Assembly: GCA_033064195.1 (NCBI GenBank) | Contig: JARBJD010000008.1 | Span: 496,001 to 560,000 of the forward strand | Length of the DNA stretch: 64,000 nt | From: Blattamonas nauphoetae | Lineage: Eukaryota; Preaxostyla; Oxymonadida | Direction: 5' to 3' | Shown: positions 35,409 to 47,017 of the stretch, piece after piece | How the letters are laid out: the number at the start of each line of letters is the position of its first letter | How positions within the stretch are numbered: position 1 is the stretch's first letter | The notes under the pieces: generated by a model | Databases searched by the model: none | Seen by the model: only the letters and a program-made list of their open reading frames with translations | What the model was told of the DNA's origin: nothing | Made by a program: the position numbers and the translations under genes

Positions 35409-36597
35409 AGTTCCTGCCGAGTGGCAGTTCTTTACGAGACTATCGGAGACGTGGATGCTTTTCTGATACGTCGTTCCAATTGCGGCTCCTCCATTTCTGG
35501 ACGAACATCCGATGAAGTGACTTCGCTCCACTGTCAGTGGAGCATTTTCGCTCACACCGATTCCCCCACCAAGTCCGAATGAATTCCCGTCAATTAACTC
35601 ACAGCGTTCAAACTTCGAGTCGACAACTGATATCTCAATAACACCAGCGGCATACAGGCCAGCTCCAACTCTGACCGCTGTGCAATCTGCGATAATACAA
35701 TCAACCAACTCCAACTTTACTCCATCGTGTTGATCATCTCTGTACCATCCACACAGAGAGAGACCTCCACCTTCCGCATCGTCGTCAGAATAGCGCGCAG
35801 TCGTCGAGCAGCTCTCGAATCGGCACGAATTGATGAGAGCACCGTCCTGAACCTGAACGAACATTGCTCCAGCCAGAAGGATCGATGAACAGTTTGTGAA
35901 ATTGGATGATGTGACTGCGAAGGATGTGCTGTAGAACGTATCGACGATGTTGACATAAAGAGCTCCCCCAGTGAGGCCAGCGTTGGCAGTTGTGCTGGAG
36001 TATTCGCCAGTGTAGGTGATGTCCTTGAATGAGCATGAAATGATAGAGATGTTGCCTGAGATTTCAAGAAGTGTGAGCGGGCGAGCAGATGGATACTTCG
36101 ATCCAGAGAAGTGGCAGTGGGAGAAGAAAACGGTGGTTGGGTCAACGCTGCTGGTTTCGTTGAAAAAATAATTGGTGCCATCAATGAATGGCTCTGGATC
36201 TTGACCAGGTCTGGTGACTGTGCCTGTCGATGAGTCGGTGACGGCGTTGGAAGAGGAGAGGAGGGAGGAGAAGGAAGAATTCGAGCACAAAACTGAACCG
36301 ACAGTGTTCACGTCCCGAATAGTCGATCCCGACAAATGCGAGCTGGTCAGCGATACAACACATCCCAACATCTTCTGATCCAAATGCCGAAGGCGTGGCT
36401 GGTGGGAACACCCAATCGAACTCATGTTCACAAATGAGCAGTCAATCAGCGATGACGACATTCTTCCAACCGAATCCACATTCTTTCTAGGTGCTCGTGT
36501 CAGTGAGAGGCCAATCCCGTCGTTTCCCAGAATCTGAGAAGAGTCAAACGAGCATCCAACAATCGACACCCAAACTGACCCTCCAAGTGATGCAAAT
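35409..36597 (-). CDS. M1, segment 2: beta-helix ectodomain
   Basis: The central beta-helix of M1, with repeated coils such as SNFTNCSS, CRFESCS, GGALYVN and RSHFIGCSSRNGGAAIG. Cys/Gly spacing and Asn-X-Ser/Thr sites match M2 residue for residue over most of its length. It lies between a 566-bp hAT-like insert upstream and a 449-bp insert downstream, and reads through in phase when both are left out. Confidence 0.82.
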
Positions 36598-36605
36598 GAC
36601 GATGT

Positions 36606-37171
36606 GGCTTGGGTTTAGTATGTCGGGTTGGGTTTAGTACGTCGGGTTGGGTTTAGTATGTCGGGTTGGAGGTTTAGTATGTCGGGTCGACTGTATTTCA
36701 AATGGCATTTTCAAAATCAAGATATAATTATGATTTTCATCATTTTTGTTGACATTAGCATCGTTTTCCAGCTGAAAGATCGAGAAAAGTCTCCCAGATT
36801 CTCTTTGATCCTCATCTCTTTGTTTCACTGATTTTTGTTCTCGGTCGATTCAAAATCTATGATCGAACAAGGAATAGAATATTGATATAATCTCACAAAT
36901 GGACGTATATATTTGGCAACTTTCACTTTTTGTTGACAATAGAGAGAAAGAAATGACAACGAAAAAGTCAAAATTTGCAATGTTTTTTCTCGACAGTCCC
37001 GAGTGAAAAGTCATCTCGTGAAATGAAAACAACATGATAATGATTCATAGTATCCCATTCAGTCATTATTTTATCAATATTCTTTCCTCAACACTCATAA
37101 ATCAGGAAAACAACACCTCAACTTTCTGACCCGACATACTTTTTTTCGACCCGACATACTAAACCCATGCC
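36606..37171. mobile_element. 566-bp hAT-like non-autonomous element in M1
   Basis: Flanked by the 8-bp duplication GACGATGT (36598-36605 and 37172-37179). The inverted ends are GGCTTGGGTTTAGTATGTCG and GGCATGGGTTTAGTATGTCG. The left end carries four spaced TATGTCGGGTTGGG-like units and the right end two ACCCGACATACT units. The ends match those of the outer nest element at 29092-32380. It has no coding capacity. Confidence 0.8.
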
Positions 37172-37782
37172 GACGATGTTTCAACAACACCACGCATCGA
37201 CCCAACATCATTCCACAGCAAGCTCTTCGAAATCACAACTGACAATTCTGATCCTGATTCCTCCAATGGAGATGAAGAAATCACAATCGCACTTGTCCAT
37301 GGTGATACTTCAATTCTGCTTTCAGATATCGTCAGCAGGCTGCTTGAAACAACTGCCAGCCTTGACGTTGCTGTTTCGTTCGATTGTTGTCTTCCTTCCG
37401 CAGAATTGTCGATCAGTGAAAAGTGGATTGATTTCAATGACAATGTTGAGTTTGACAATGAAAACATGCAAGTCCCAAAGTTCTGACTCCTTCTATCGTC
37501 CGATTTCGAGTTCAATTCTGACTGAGGCGAAGCAATCAGTTTATTCTTCAGATTGCCATTTTCGTGCGATGGCTCTCCTGTCAGTTCCATCCATCTGTGT
37601 GCAATTTCAATGTTGTCGCCAATGTATATTCCTTCTGGTAACGAGACAGACAACTTTTCACTTTGGGTAGAGTTGTAGAAGTTGGAGTTGGTGAGGAGAA
37701 CAGAGGAGAGGCGATGTGGCGAGATAGACGAGTTCAAACAGGTCAACACGCAAGTAAGGAGAAGTAACAATAGTTTGTTCAT
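37172..37782 (-). CDS. M1, segment 1: signal peptide and N-terminal beta-helix
   Basis: The 5' part of M1. The ATG at 37782 opens a signal peptide (LLLLLLTCVLTCLNSS). The family N-terminal region follows, with ISPHRLSSVL, LPEGIYIGDNIEIAHR and RIEVSPWTSAIVISSSPLEE. The start is supported by homology with M2-M4 and by the promoter-type box 54 bases upstream. It stops at the GACGATGT duplication of the 566-bp insert. Confidence 0.82.
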
Positions 37783-38620
37783 GACTGTTCAAAAAAGAAA
37801 TGTTTAAAAATGTTTCGATAGAGATGATCGATTTTGATCATGCCCTTTAATTGAAAATACTCAATTAAGATGATTTGAACAGAATCGGATTAACAAATAC
37901 GAATTCTGAAGTAAATCTCTTCAACTGATGGTAGCGTGGAGTTTCCACTGGATACCACCTCGATTGGGAAAAATGAATTGAAAGTTCGCCGAAAGCGACA
38001 TGGGAACAGAACTGAGATGAAAGAGACTCCAAAAATAATGAAAACATCTTCACCATCTTCATCAAGTCCCACTCCAAAGAGCAGAACAACAAGACGGAAG
38101 TGGAGCGTGACAATCACAAAGAGAAAGGCTCTCCGAACACAACAACAACAAATAAGATCCATGTCGACAGAGAAACCGCAATGTTTCTGTCCCAAATCAA
38201 CAGCAATGGATCCTGACATCAAGAGAAGCGATGGAAGAACAAAGAAGAGAGTGCATGAAGATCAAGTTCAGAGACGAAACCAAGAATCGAGTGAGGTGGA
38301 AGGAAGACGAAAAAGGAGAAGAGTCAAAGGCGCTCAATTCAAACACAAGCAACTCCAAATGACGCTAGTCTGGAAAATAGTTGAGTGACGTGTGGATCAC
38401 CAGACTCCGCCACATTCCACGCCTTCCCCCAACACGTGTGTGACACTCCAAAGCAAGACAAGAGAGTCGATCAAAGTCATAACAGTGATGAAATGCACTT
38501 TGTGGCACTGTGAACGACTGTCGTGCAATGATCAGTGAAGAGAGTGGTTCAGTGTGAGGTGATGTTCTCGATGAATCAAGAGCGTTTGAAATGTGAGATG
38601 TGTGTCGCCAATCACAATCA
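37783..38620. other. intergenic between M2 and M1
   Basis: This holds the upstream box of M1 and the 3' flank of M2. A 150-codon + strand frame (37936-38388) is very Lys/Arg/Ser-rich, has no counterpart in the other intergenic regions and is not accepted as a gene. Confidence 0.55.
37836..37852 (-). promoter_or_regulatory. GATC..CCCTTT box upstream of M1
   Basis: GATCATGCCCTTTAATT on the + strand (AAAGGG..GATC in gene sense), 54 bases from the ATG. The same box at the same distance precedes M2, M3 and M4. Confidence 0.6.
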
Positions 38621-41600
38621 TCATTCTTTCATCTCGTTTCCAGATCCACCAATCGTTTCATTAGGATGAGAAGAAAGGAATTCTCCAATCTCAGAAAGTG
38701 TTGGACGAAGTTCAGGATCAACTGAAACACAACGACGAATCAGAGCGATGAACTCCTCGTTCTTCAGACTGTCCATTTTCGGTCCAATTCCTGTTCCCGA
38801 TTGTCGTTGAGCATTCACAGCATCCAGCTCGCCAAATGGCACTTGACCAGTCTCAATTTCCCACAAGATCAGGCCAAGACTAAAAACTGACGCTTTCTGA
38901 CCATCCACTGAAACTCCCTTTGATCCCACAACTTCAGGCGCTCGCCATCTCATCCCATCCATTCCCGATCTGTCCTTCTCTGAGTTTTCAGAGCGTTCAC
39001 TCGCTTCATTCACTGTTTGCTCATTTTCGTTACGATCCTGGAGCTGGTTCAGCATTTGTTTTCGAGCTGCTTCCTGTTCTGCTTCCGATGCATTCATTTG
39101 CAGTTTCAGTTGAACATTTCCAGACGTGTCAATCAGAATCCAGTGAGACGACAGTCGAGTCAGAACATCACTCCAGCCTCGGTTTGCCACAACTTGCTTC
39201 AATCCATTCACAATCTGAATCCCAATCGTTCGCTTCCCAATCTCGCGGTGTTCTTTGTGCAACACCGAATACAGCGTGTTCGTCATCGGAGCTGCCGATA
39301 TTTCAAATCCTCCACTGCACGCCATCACCTCCACCCACTCCTTCCGCCCTCGACCTTCCAGCCCATCTCGCGACTGGTTCATCCGCGTTGATTGATCATC
39401 CGCAGCTCCCGACGAGTGTCCAAGGCCGTCTGTTTCGATCACTCGGTTTGTGTATTCCTCTTCCACCACTTCCATCTTGTCTTCCACACGCACTTCGTCT
39501 TGGTCATCCATCTCTTTCTGATCTGGTTCGTTCTTCTTTCTTCGATACACCAACACAAACACGACAATGAGGACGATGAGAGCTAAGAGCAGACACGCAA
39601 CCAGCGGAATCAGCCAGCTCAGCATTGCCTTCATTTCGGGCGACATTGACTTTTTTGGATCTTCCGGTTCTTCTGGATCTTCGGGAGGAACATACGACGA
39701 TTTCGGGATGTGGAATCGGATCGTCTCGTTCATCCACACAAACAGTGCCTCTGACTCTGCTGTCGGAACAATCGATTTGATCGCGTATGTCGTGTCGTGC
39801 GTCAGCAGCTTCCCATCTCCAATCACTTTGAACTCCTTCGTCGCTCCTGATTTTGAAACAGCTTCGGTGGTGATCGTTAGTGTCACTTCTTCCCCATCTT
39901 CCAAAACAACAAACTCGTACGATCCACTCACTTCTTTGTCGAAGTGAAGAATCACAAATGCAAATTGGGGATCAGAATCGACGAGGTCGGCTGATGCAAA
40001 TTGGAGTGTGGAGAAAGAGGGTGTTTCGGGTGTGGTGAAAGAAAGGAAGGATGGAGTCACTGCGAGGTTGAAGGCCCACGCTGCGACAGGCACTGTGACG
40101 TCATTCGTCATCCGAGATGAAGAGGAGTCAGGAACAACTCCCACAATCGAAGTGATAGTGTAGTTGGTGTGGTATTGAAGATTCGATTCTGACCCAGACA
40201 CCAGAGTCCCTGTTCCATCCGAGAACAGCATTTTGAATTGTGCATCTGTTCCATCCTCACCTTTTGCTGTCACTTCATATTCCTGCGACGGCAGCGGTGT
40301 CTTCCCCTCCATCTCCATTTCAATCTTTCCTGTCTTTTCATTCATTCTCGATGTTGGTTTCGATGTCAGAAGCGGACCAATTTTGTCGAATTCTGGATCC
40401 AAAATGCGTTCATGGTCGTACAAACCTGATTCAAGTTGATTTACTCTGAAGAGCATTCCAGTTGAGTCAGGATGGATTGTGGTGAAGCAGGTGTCAATCT
40501 TGAGCGTGAGTTCGTCAAGCGAGTAGGTAAAAAAAAGTGCGAGATCAGTGAACTTGGTTGCAGGCTGTTCAAACCGCAAATCATTCGACGAGAAGAAACT
40601 GGTGTCATCACCAATCGTATTCCCATCAAAGAAAACATGCAAGAACGAATAATTTGAATATGTGCCTAGACCTCTCATGAGGATGGCGCCAGTCGTTCCC
40701 GAATAGCAGTCCTTCACGAGAGTGTCGGAGATGCTGAGATTCTTCAGGCTCATCGATCCAATCGCGCCTCCTCCATGTTTGGACGAGCAGTCGATGAAGT
40801 GGCACCTCTCCACAGTTAACGCTGACTCAAAATACATGCTTGTGTAAAGTCCTCCTCCATTCTGGAATTTAGATTCAGATGTCAACTCACAGCGTTCAAA
40901 CTTTGTGTCGACGATCGAAAGATCAATCCCTGCAAACGCAAACACGCCGCCTCCATATCTGGCCGGAGAGCAGTCAGCGATGACACAATCGACCAAGTTG
41001 AACTTTGTTGGGATATAATCTTTGGAGAAGCCAAAAAGATAGAGAGCTCCTCCCCCATCAGACGAAACATCATTCGCCGAACAACCCTCGAATTGACACT
41101 TTTGGATCAGAAGGTCATCCGCAACTTTGATGAACATCGCTCCACCCTCCTCGTCTGTCGAACAGTTCGTGAAGTTCGACGACGTTACTGCCACACCCGC
41201 GTGATTGAATCGATATTCTTTGTAAATGTACACAGCAGTGGGATAACCGGCAGGGGCAATGTCAGAGAAGGAGCAGGAGTGGATGGAGATGGTGCCAGGG
41301 TAGGAGTAGATTCTGAGGACCATTCGAGTTTTATAATTTGCTCCAGTGAAGTGGCAGTTTGTGAAAACGATGGATGTGTTTTCGTCGCCAGCGTCGTCAA
41401 GAAACCAAAGCGGTTTGCCATATTCAAAATCGTCGGGAGTGTATTCACCAGCTGGGAGGAGGATGAACGGCGGATCAGCGTTGGTGCTTGGGGAGGGGAG
41501 GAGGGAGGAGAAGGAGGAATTCGAGCACAAAACGGAGCCGCCAGTGTTCACGTCCCGAATCGTCGATCCCGACAAATGCGAGCTTGTCAGCGATACAACA

Positions 41601-42448
41601 CATCCCAACATCTTCTGATCCAAATGCCGAAGGCGTGGCTGGTGGGAACACCCAATCGAACTCATGTTCACAAATGAGCAGTCAATCAGTGACGACGACA
41701 TTCTCCCAACCGATTCCACATCTTTTCGAGCTGATCGAGTCAGGGAGAGGCCAATCCCGTCGTGTCCCAGAATCCGAGAAGAGTCAAACGAACATCCAAC
41801 AATCGACACGCAAACTGACCCTCCAATCGATGGAAATGATGATGTTTCAACAATACCACGCATGGACCCAACATCATTCCACAGCAAGCTCTTCGAAATC
41901 ACAACTGACGATTCTCTTCCTGATTCCTCCAAAGGAGATCCAGAAATCACAATCGCACTTGTCCATGGTGATACTTCAATTCTGCTTGAAGATATCGTCA
42001 GCATGCTGCTTGATACAACTGCTAGTCTTGGTGATCTTTCTTTGTTCATCTGCTGTCTTCTTTCGGCAGAATTGTCGAGCAGTGAAAAGTGCATCCATTT
42101 CAACGATAGTGTTGAGTTTGTCAATGAGAACATGCAACTCCCAACGTCTTGTTTCCTTCCATCGCCGGTATTCGAGTTCACTTCTGATTGAGATGAAGCA
42201 ATAATTACAGTCTTCAAATCTTCATTTTCGAGTGACTGGTGACCAGTCACTTCAAGAGATCGATGTGTGATTTCGATGTTGTCTCCAATGTATGTTCCTT
42301 CAGGCAACAACACAGACAACTTTTCATTTTGTTCAGAGGAGGAAAAATCTGAGTTTGTGTTCAGAACAGAAGAGAGGCGATGGGGCGAGATGGATGAGTC
42401 CAAACAGGTCCACAAGCAAGGGAACAGAAGGAACAATTGTTTGATCAT
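38621..42448 (-). CDS. M2: intact surface receptor-like pseudokinase
   Basis: A fully open gene of 1,275 codons and the reference for the array. Signal peptide about 1-17 (IKQLFLLFPCLWTCLDSS). Beta-helix about 40-650 with coils of the C.F..CSS..GGA type. Beta-sandwich modules about 700-900, a Pro/Glu-rich stalk, membrane helix about 941-968 (MLSWLIPLVACLLLALIVLI) and basic stop RRKK. A cytoplasmic kinase-like domain covers about 1040-1265: SSHWILID in place of HRD, no DFG, MRWRAPEV, SLGLILWEIETG and the RPTLSEI helix. No catalytic Lys or glycine loop is visible, so it is probably a pseudokinase. A secreted-side adhesion or carbohydrate-binding role is plausible from the beta-helix but is not shown. 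Confidence 0.9.
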   Translation of the reverse strand: MIKQLFLLFPCLWTCLDSSISPHRLSSVLNTNSDFSSSEQNEKLSVLLPEGTYIGDNIEITHRSLEVTGHQSLENEDLKTVIIASSQSEVNSNTGDGRKQDVGSCMFSLTNSTLSLKWMHFSLLDNSAERRQQMNKERSPRLAVVSSSMLTISSSRIEVSPWTSAIVISGSPLEESGRESSVVISKSLLWNDVGSMRGIVETSSFPSIGGSVCVSIVGCSFDSSRILGHDGIGLSLTRSARKDVESVGRMSSSLIDCSFVNMSSIGCSHQPRLRHLDQKMLGCVVSLTSSHLSGSTIRDVNTGGSVLCSNSSFSSLLPSPSTNADPPFILLPAGEYTPDDFEYGKPLWFLDDAGDENTSIVFTNCHFTGANYKTRMVLRIYSYPGTISIHSCSFSDIAPAGYPTAVYIYKEYRFNHAGVAVTSSNFTNCSTDEEGGAMFIKVADDLLIQKCQFEGCSANDVSSDGGGALYLFGFSKDYIPTKFNLVDCVIADCSPARYGGGVFAFAGIDLSIVDTKFERCELTSESKFQNGGGLYTSMYFESALTVERCHFIDCSSKHGGGAIGSMSLKNLSISDTLVKDCYSGTTGAILMRGLGTYSNYSFLHVFFDGNTIGDDTSFFSSNDLRFEQPATKFTDLALFFTYSLDELTLKIDTCFTTIHPDSTGMLFRVNQLESGLYDHERILDPEFDKIGPLLTSKPTSRMNEKTGKIEMEMEGKTPLPSQEYEVTAKGEDGTDAQFKMLFSDGTGTLVSGSESNLQYHTNYTITSIVGVVPDSSSSRMTNDVTVPVAAWAFNLAVTPSFLSFTTPETPSFSTLQFASADLVDSDPQFAFVILHFDKEVSGSYEFVVLEDGEEVTLTITTEAVSKSGATKEFKVIGDGKLLTHDTTYAIKSIVPTAESEALFVWMNETIRFHIPKSSYVPPEDPEEPEDPKKSMSPEMKAMLSWLIPLVACLLLALIVLIVVFVLVYRRKKNEPDQKEMDDQDEVRVEDKMEVVEEEYTNRVIETDGLGHSSGAADDQSTRMNQSRDGLEGRGRKEWVEVMACSGGFEISAAPMTNTLYSVLHKEHREIGKRTIGIQIVNGLKQVVANRGWSDVLTRLSSHWILIDTSGNVQLKLQMNASEAEQEAARKQMLNQLQDRNENEQTVNEASERSENSEKDRSGMDGMRWRAPEVVGSKGVSVDGQKASVFSLGLILWEIETGQVPFGELDAVNAQRQSGTGIGPKMDSLKNEEFIALIRRCVSVDPELRPTLSEIGEFLSSHPNETIGGSGNEMKE

Positions 42449-43172
42449 GATTGTTCAGTAGATTTATGTTCAACAATCTTGCGACAGAGGAGAGTGATTA
42501 TGATCGAACCCTTTATTTGGAGAAACGAAACGTGATTCAAAACATCGAATGATTAATCTTCACAGCATCTCATCAAACAGAGAATCCGTATTTTCGCACA
42601 CTCGGAGTTCTAAAAATCAGTCCAATAACTCAAAACGACGAACGTGAAGAAATGGAAGTGAGGTGACAACTTCAATGACCAGGAACACTTCCACACAATC
42701 CAACAATCGAAACCCAAAAGAGAATCGGCTGTGGAGAGAGATGGAAGCAGATCTTGGATTGAAGATAAGAATCAATCAGAAAGAAAAGAGGGCAGAAAGC
42801 ACAAGAACACGACGAGAGGACGAGAATCAACAATCAACTCCATCGCCAAAAGCAAGCACGAACCCGCTGTCTCCAAAACATGAACCAATGGACCCAACAG
42901 CAAGACTGAAGTGAATCAACATAAATGCAGTTGGTTCCAAAGTGTGAATGATGAAAGAACAGAATGAGTGGATGACAAAAGGAAAACTGAACAATGTGGA
43001 GTGAATGATGTGATGAGCAAAAAAAGAAATGATTCAAGATTCGAGAAAGGTCGTTGGAAACACAAACTGGCAGGCATAGTTGAGAGTGACATGAAACTGC
43101 ACAGTGTGTGTCTCGTTGGAAGTGGGTGAGTGGACACGATGAGTCGACAAAACGAGACGAAGAGGAGTGATG
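42449..43172. other. intergenic between M3 and M2
   Basis: This contains the M2 upstream box and the 3' flank of M3. No gene, RNA or mobile element is recognised. Confidence 0.55.
42502..42518 (-). promoter_or_regulatory. GATC..CCCTTT box upstream of M2
   Basis: GATCGAACCCTTTATTT on the + strand, 54 bases from the M2 ATG. It is followed toward the gene by a shared TTGAACATAAAT segment just before the start, also seen in M3. Confidence 0.6.
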
Positions 43173-46100
43173 TTACTGTTCAGGGTCTTTCATCTCGTTT
43201 CCAGATCCACCAATCGTTTCATCAGGATGAGAAGAGAGGAATTCTCCAATCTCAGAAAGTGTTGGGCGTTGTTTCGGATCAACTGAAACACAACGACGAA
43301 TCAGAGCGATGAACTCCTCGTTCTTCAGAGTGTCCATTTTCGGTCCAACTCCTGTTCCTGATTGTCGTTGAGCATTCACAGCATCCAGTTCTCCAAACGG
43401 TACTTGACCAGTCTCAATTTCCCACAACACAAGGCCAAGACTAAAAACTGATGCTTTCTGTCTATCCACTGAAACTCCCTTCAATCCACCAGCAACAACT
43501 TCAGGCGCTCGCCATCTCATCCCATCCATTCCTGACTTGTCTTGTCCCGAGTGATTTGAGAGTTCGTTTGCTACATTCACTGTCTGCTCGTTCTCGCTTC
43601 CAGCCATGTTTGGATTCTGCACTTGTGTCTGAGCTGCTTCTTGTTCCGCTTCGGAGGCATTCATTTGAAGCTTCAGTCGAACATTTCCAGATGCGTCAAT
43701 CAGAATCCAGTGAGACGAAAGACGAGTCAGAACATCACTCCATCCTCGATGAGCCACAACGTGCTTCAATCCATTCACAATCTGAATCCCAGTCGCTCGC
43801 TTCCCAAGCTCTCGATGTTCCTTGTGAAGCACATTGTAAAGCGTCGAATCCATTCGAGCCGTCGAGATCCCAAAATCGCCACTGCACGCCATCACTTCCA
43901 CCAGCTCTCCCTCCTTCCTCGACACAGTGCCCATCATTCCCTCCGACCTGTTCATTCTCGTCGGATGGTTGTTGGAAGAGCCAAACGCTGACTGGTCATT
44001 CTCATCTGTCCGAATCACTCCAACTGAACAGTCCACTCCGAATTCTTCCGTTTTCTCGACATCCAACGGCTCTTGCGCTTCCATCTCTTTGGGAATCGGT
44101 TCTGCATTCTTCTTCTGTCGGCGTCGCAGCAGAACGATGATGATGATCGCCAGCACCAGTGCAACCAGCAGACATCCAACCAGAGGAAGAAGCCAGCTCA
44201 GCAGTTTCTTCATTTCGGACGACATCGATTTCTTTGGATCTTCTGGTTCTTCGGGAGGAACATACGACGATTTCGGGATGTGGAACCGGATCGTCTCGTT
44301 CATCCACACAAACAGTGCCTCTGATTCTGCTGTCGGAACAATCGATTTGATCGTGTATGTCGTGTCGTGGGTCAGAAGCTTCCCATCTCCAATCACTTTG
44401 AACTCCTTCGTCGCTCCTGATTTTGAAACAGCTTCGGTGGTGATCGTTAGTGTCACTTCTTCCCCATCTTCCAAAACAACAAACTCGTACGATCCACTCA
44501 CTTCTTTGTCGAAGTGAAGAATCACAAATGCAAATTGGGGATCAGAATCGACGAGGTCGGCTGATGCAAATTGGAGTGTGGAGAAGGAGGGAGTGTCTGG
44601 TGTAGTGAATGTGATGAAAGAGGGAGTTAGTTCCAAGTTGAAGGCCCATGCTGCGTCAGGCACTTCGATGCCATTTGACATCCGAGTAGAAGAGGAGTCA
44701 GGAACAACTCCCACAATCGAAGTGAGAGTGTAGTTGGTGTGGTATTGAAGATTCGATTCTGACCCAGACACCAGAGTTCCTGTTCCATTCGAGAACAACA
44801 TTCTCAATCTTGTCTCTGTTCCATCCTCAGCTTTCACTGTCACTTCATATTCCTGCGATGGCAGCGGTGTCTTCCCCTCCATCTCCAACTCAATCTTTCC
44901 TGTCTTTTCATTCATTCTCGCTGTTGGTTTCGATGTCAGAAGTGGACCAATATTGTTGAACTCGGGATCCCACTTTCGTTCAGGGTCATACTTTCCTGAT
45001 GGCAGCTTTGTTAGTCCGAGGAGCATTCCAGTTGAGTCGGGCGTGATTGTGGTGAAACAATTGTCAATCTTGAGTGTGGGCAAGTCCGGCCAATGGAACG
45101 ACGAAAGCGCGAGATCAGTGAACTTGGTTGCAGGCTGTTCAAACCGCAAATCATTCGACGAGAAGAAACTGGTGTCATCACCAATCGTATTCCCATCAAA
45201 GAAAACACATGAGAACGAATAATTTGCATAAGAACCGATGTTTGCCTTGAGAACGGCGCCAGTCGATCCCGAATAGCAGCTCTTCACGAGAGTGTCGGAG
45301 ATGCTGAGATTCTTCAGGCTCATCGATCCAATCGCCCCTCCTCCATGTTTGGACGAGCAGTCGATGAAGTGGCACCTCTCCACAGTCAAAGCAGACTTAA
45401 AATACAAGTTGGTGTAAAGTCCTCCTCCAGTCGTGAATTGAGACTCGGACGTCAACTCACAGCGTTCAAACTTTGTGTCGACGATCGAAAGATCAATCCC
45501 TGCAAACGCAAACACGCCGCCTCCATAATTGATCGAAGTGCAGTCAGCGATGACACAATCGACCAAGTCGAACTTCGACAGGAGATCACTCGAGGACATG
45601 CAAAAAGATAGAGAGCTCCTCCCCCATCAGACGAGGCATCATTCGCCGAACAACCCTCAAATCGGCACTTTTGCATCAGAAGGTCATCCGCAACTTTGAT
45701 GAACATCGCTCCACCCTCCTCGTCTGTCGAACAGTTCGTGAAGTTCGACGACGTTACTGCCACACCCGCGTGATTGAATCGATACTGTTGATAAACGTAC
45801 ACAGCAGTGTAAGAACGATAAGGTGCAATGTCAGTGAAGGAGCAGGAGAGGATGGAGATGGCGCCAGGGTAGTCGTAGATTCTGAGAACCATTCGAGTTC
45901 CATATGCAGCTGCAGAGAAGTGGCAGTTCGAGAAAGTGATGGATGTGGTTTCATTGCCAGATTCTTCGAGAAACCAAAGCGGTTTGCCATATTCAAAATC
46001 GTCGGGAGTGTATTCACCAGCTGGGAGGAGGAGGAATGGCGGACCATCGTTGGTGACTGGGGAGTGGAGGAGGGAGGAGAAGGAGGAATTCGAGCATAAA

Positions 46101-47017
46101 ACGAACCCGCCAGTGTTCACGTCACGAATCGTCGATCCCGACAAATGCGAGCTTGTCAGCGACACAACACATCCCAACATCTTCTGATCCAAATGCCGAA
46201 GGCGTGGCGAGTGCGAACACCCAATCGAACTCATGTTCACAAACCAGCACCCAATCAGCGATGACGACATTCGTCCAACCGATTCCACATTCCTTCGAGG
46301 TGTTCGTGTCAGTGAGAGGCAAATCCCGTCGTTTCCCAGAATCCGAGAAGAGTCAAACGAACACCCAACAATCGACACCCAAACTGACCCGACAATGGAC
46401 GGAAATGACGATGTTTCAACAACACCACGCATCGACCCAACATCATTCCACAGCAAGCTCTTCGAAATCACAACTGACGATTCTCTTCCTGATTCCTCCA
46501 ATGGAGATCCAGAAATCACAATCGCACTTGTCCATGGCGACACTTCAATTCTGCTTGAAGATATCGTCAGCATGCTGCTTGATACAATTGCTAGCCTTGC
46601 TTCTCCCTTTTCGTTCATCTGCTGTCTTCCTTCTTCCGCATTGTCGGTCAGTGAAAAGTGCATCCATTTCAACGACAGTGTTGAGTTTATCAAGGAGAAA
46701 ATGCAAGTTCCAAAGTCCTGTTGCCTTCCTGTGTCTGAATCCAAGTTCATTTCTGACTTCGACGAAGCAATCAGTTCAGTCATCAAATCCGCATTTTCTT
46801 GAGATGGCTCACCTGTAAGTTCCATCCATCTGTGTGCAATTTCAATGTTGTCCCCAATGTATGTTCCACCATGTAACAACAAAGGCAACTTTTCACTTTG
46901 TTTCCAGTTGGAAAAGTCTGGGTTGGTGAGGAGAACAGATGAGAGGCGATGGGGCGAGATGGATGAGTCCAAACAGGTCCACAAGCAAGGGAGCAGAAGG
47001 AAAAAATGTTTGATCAT
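43173..47017 (-). CDS. M3: surface receptor-like pseudokinase, one frameshift
   Basis: Same plan as M2: signal peptide (IKHFFLLLPCLWTCLDSS), beta-helix, two beta-sandwich modules, membrane helix (LLSWLLPLVGCLLVALVLAI, near 44130-44205) and kinase-like domain (SSHWILID, MRWRAPEV, SLGLVLWEIETG), ending TAA. The frame slips by one base near 45600-45612, in the beta-helix, at a CTTTTTG run where M2 has CTTTTTGG. With one more base the gene would be 3,846 nt (1,281 residues). Both halves are otherwise open, so a homopolymer sequencing error is a real possibility. Several blocks, for example 44400-44545, look identical to M2. Confidence 0.85.

Noticed and set aside
36610-36690. telomere-like GGGTTTAG repeats
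   Set aside because: The units are spaced by TATGTCGGG and lie inside a small transposon as subterminal repeats, so they are not telomeric DNA.
37936-38388. 150-codon basic + strand frame
   Set aside because: Lys/Arg/Ser-rich low complexity, no homologue in the other intergenic regions, and upstream of M1 on the opposite strand.
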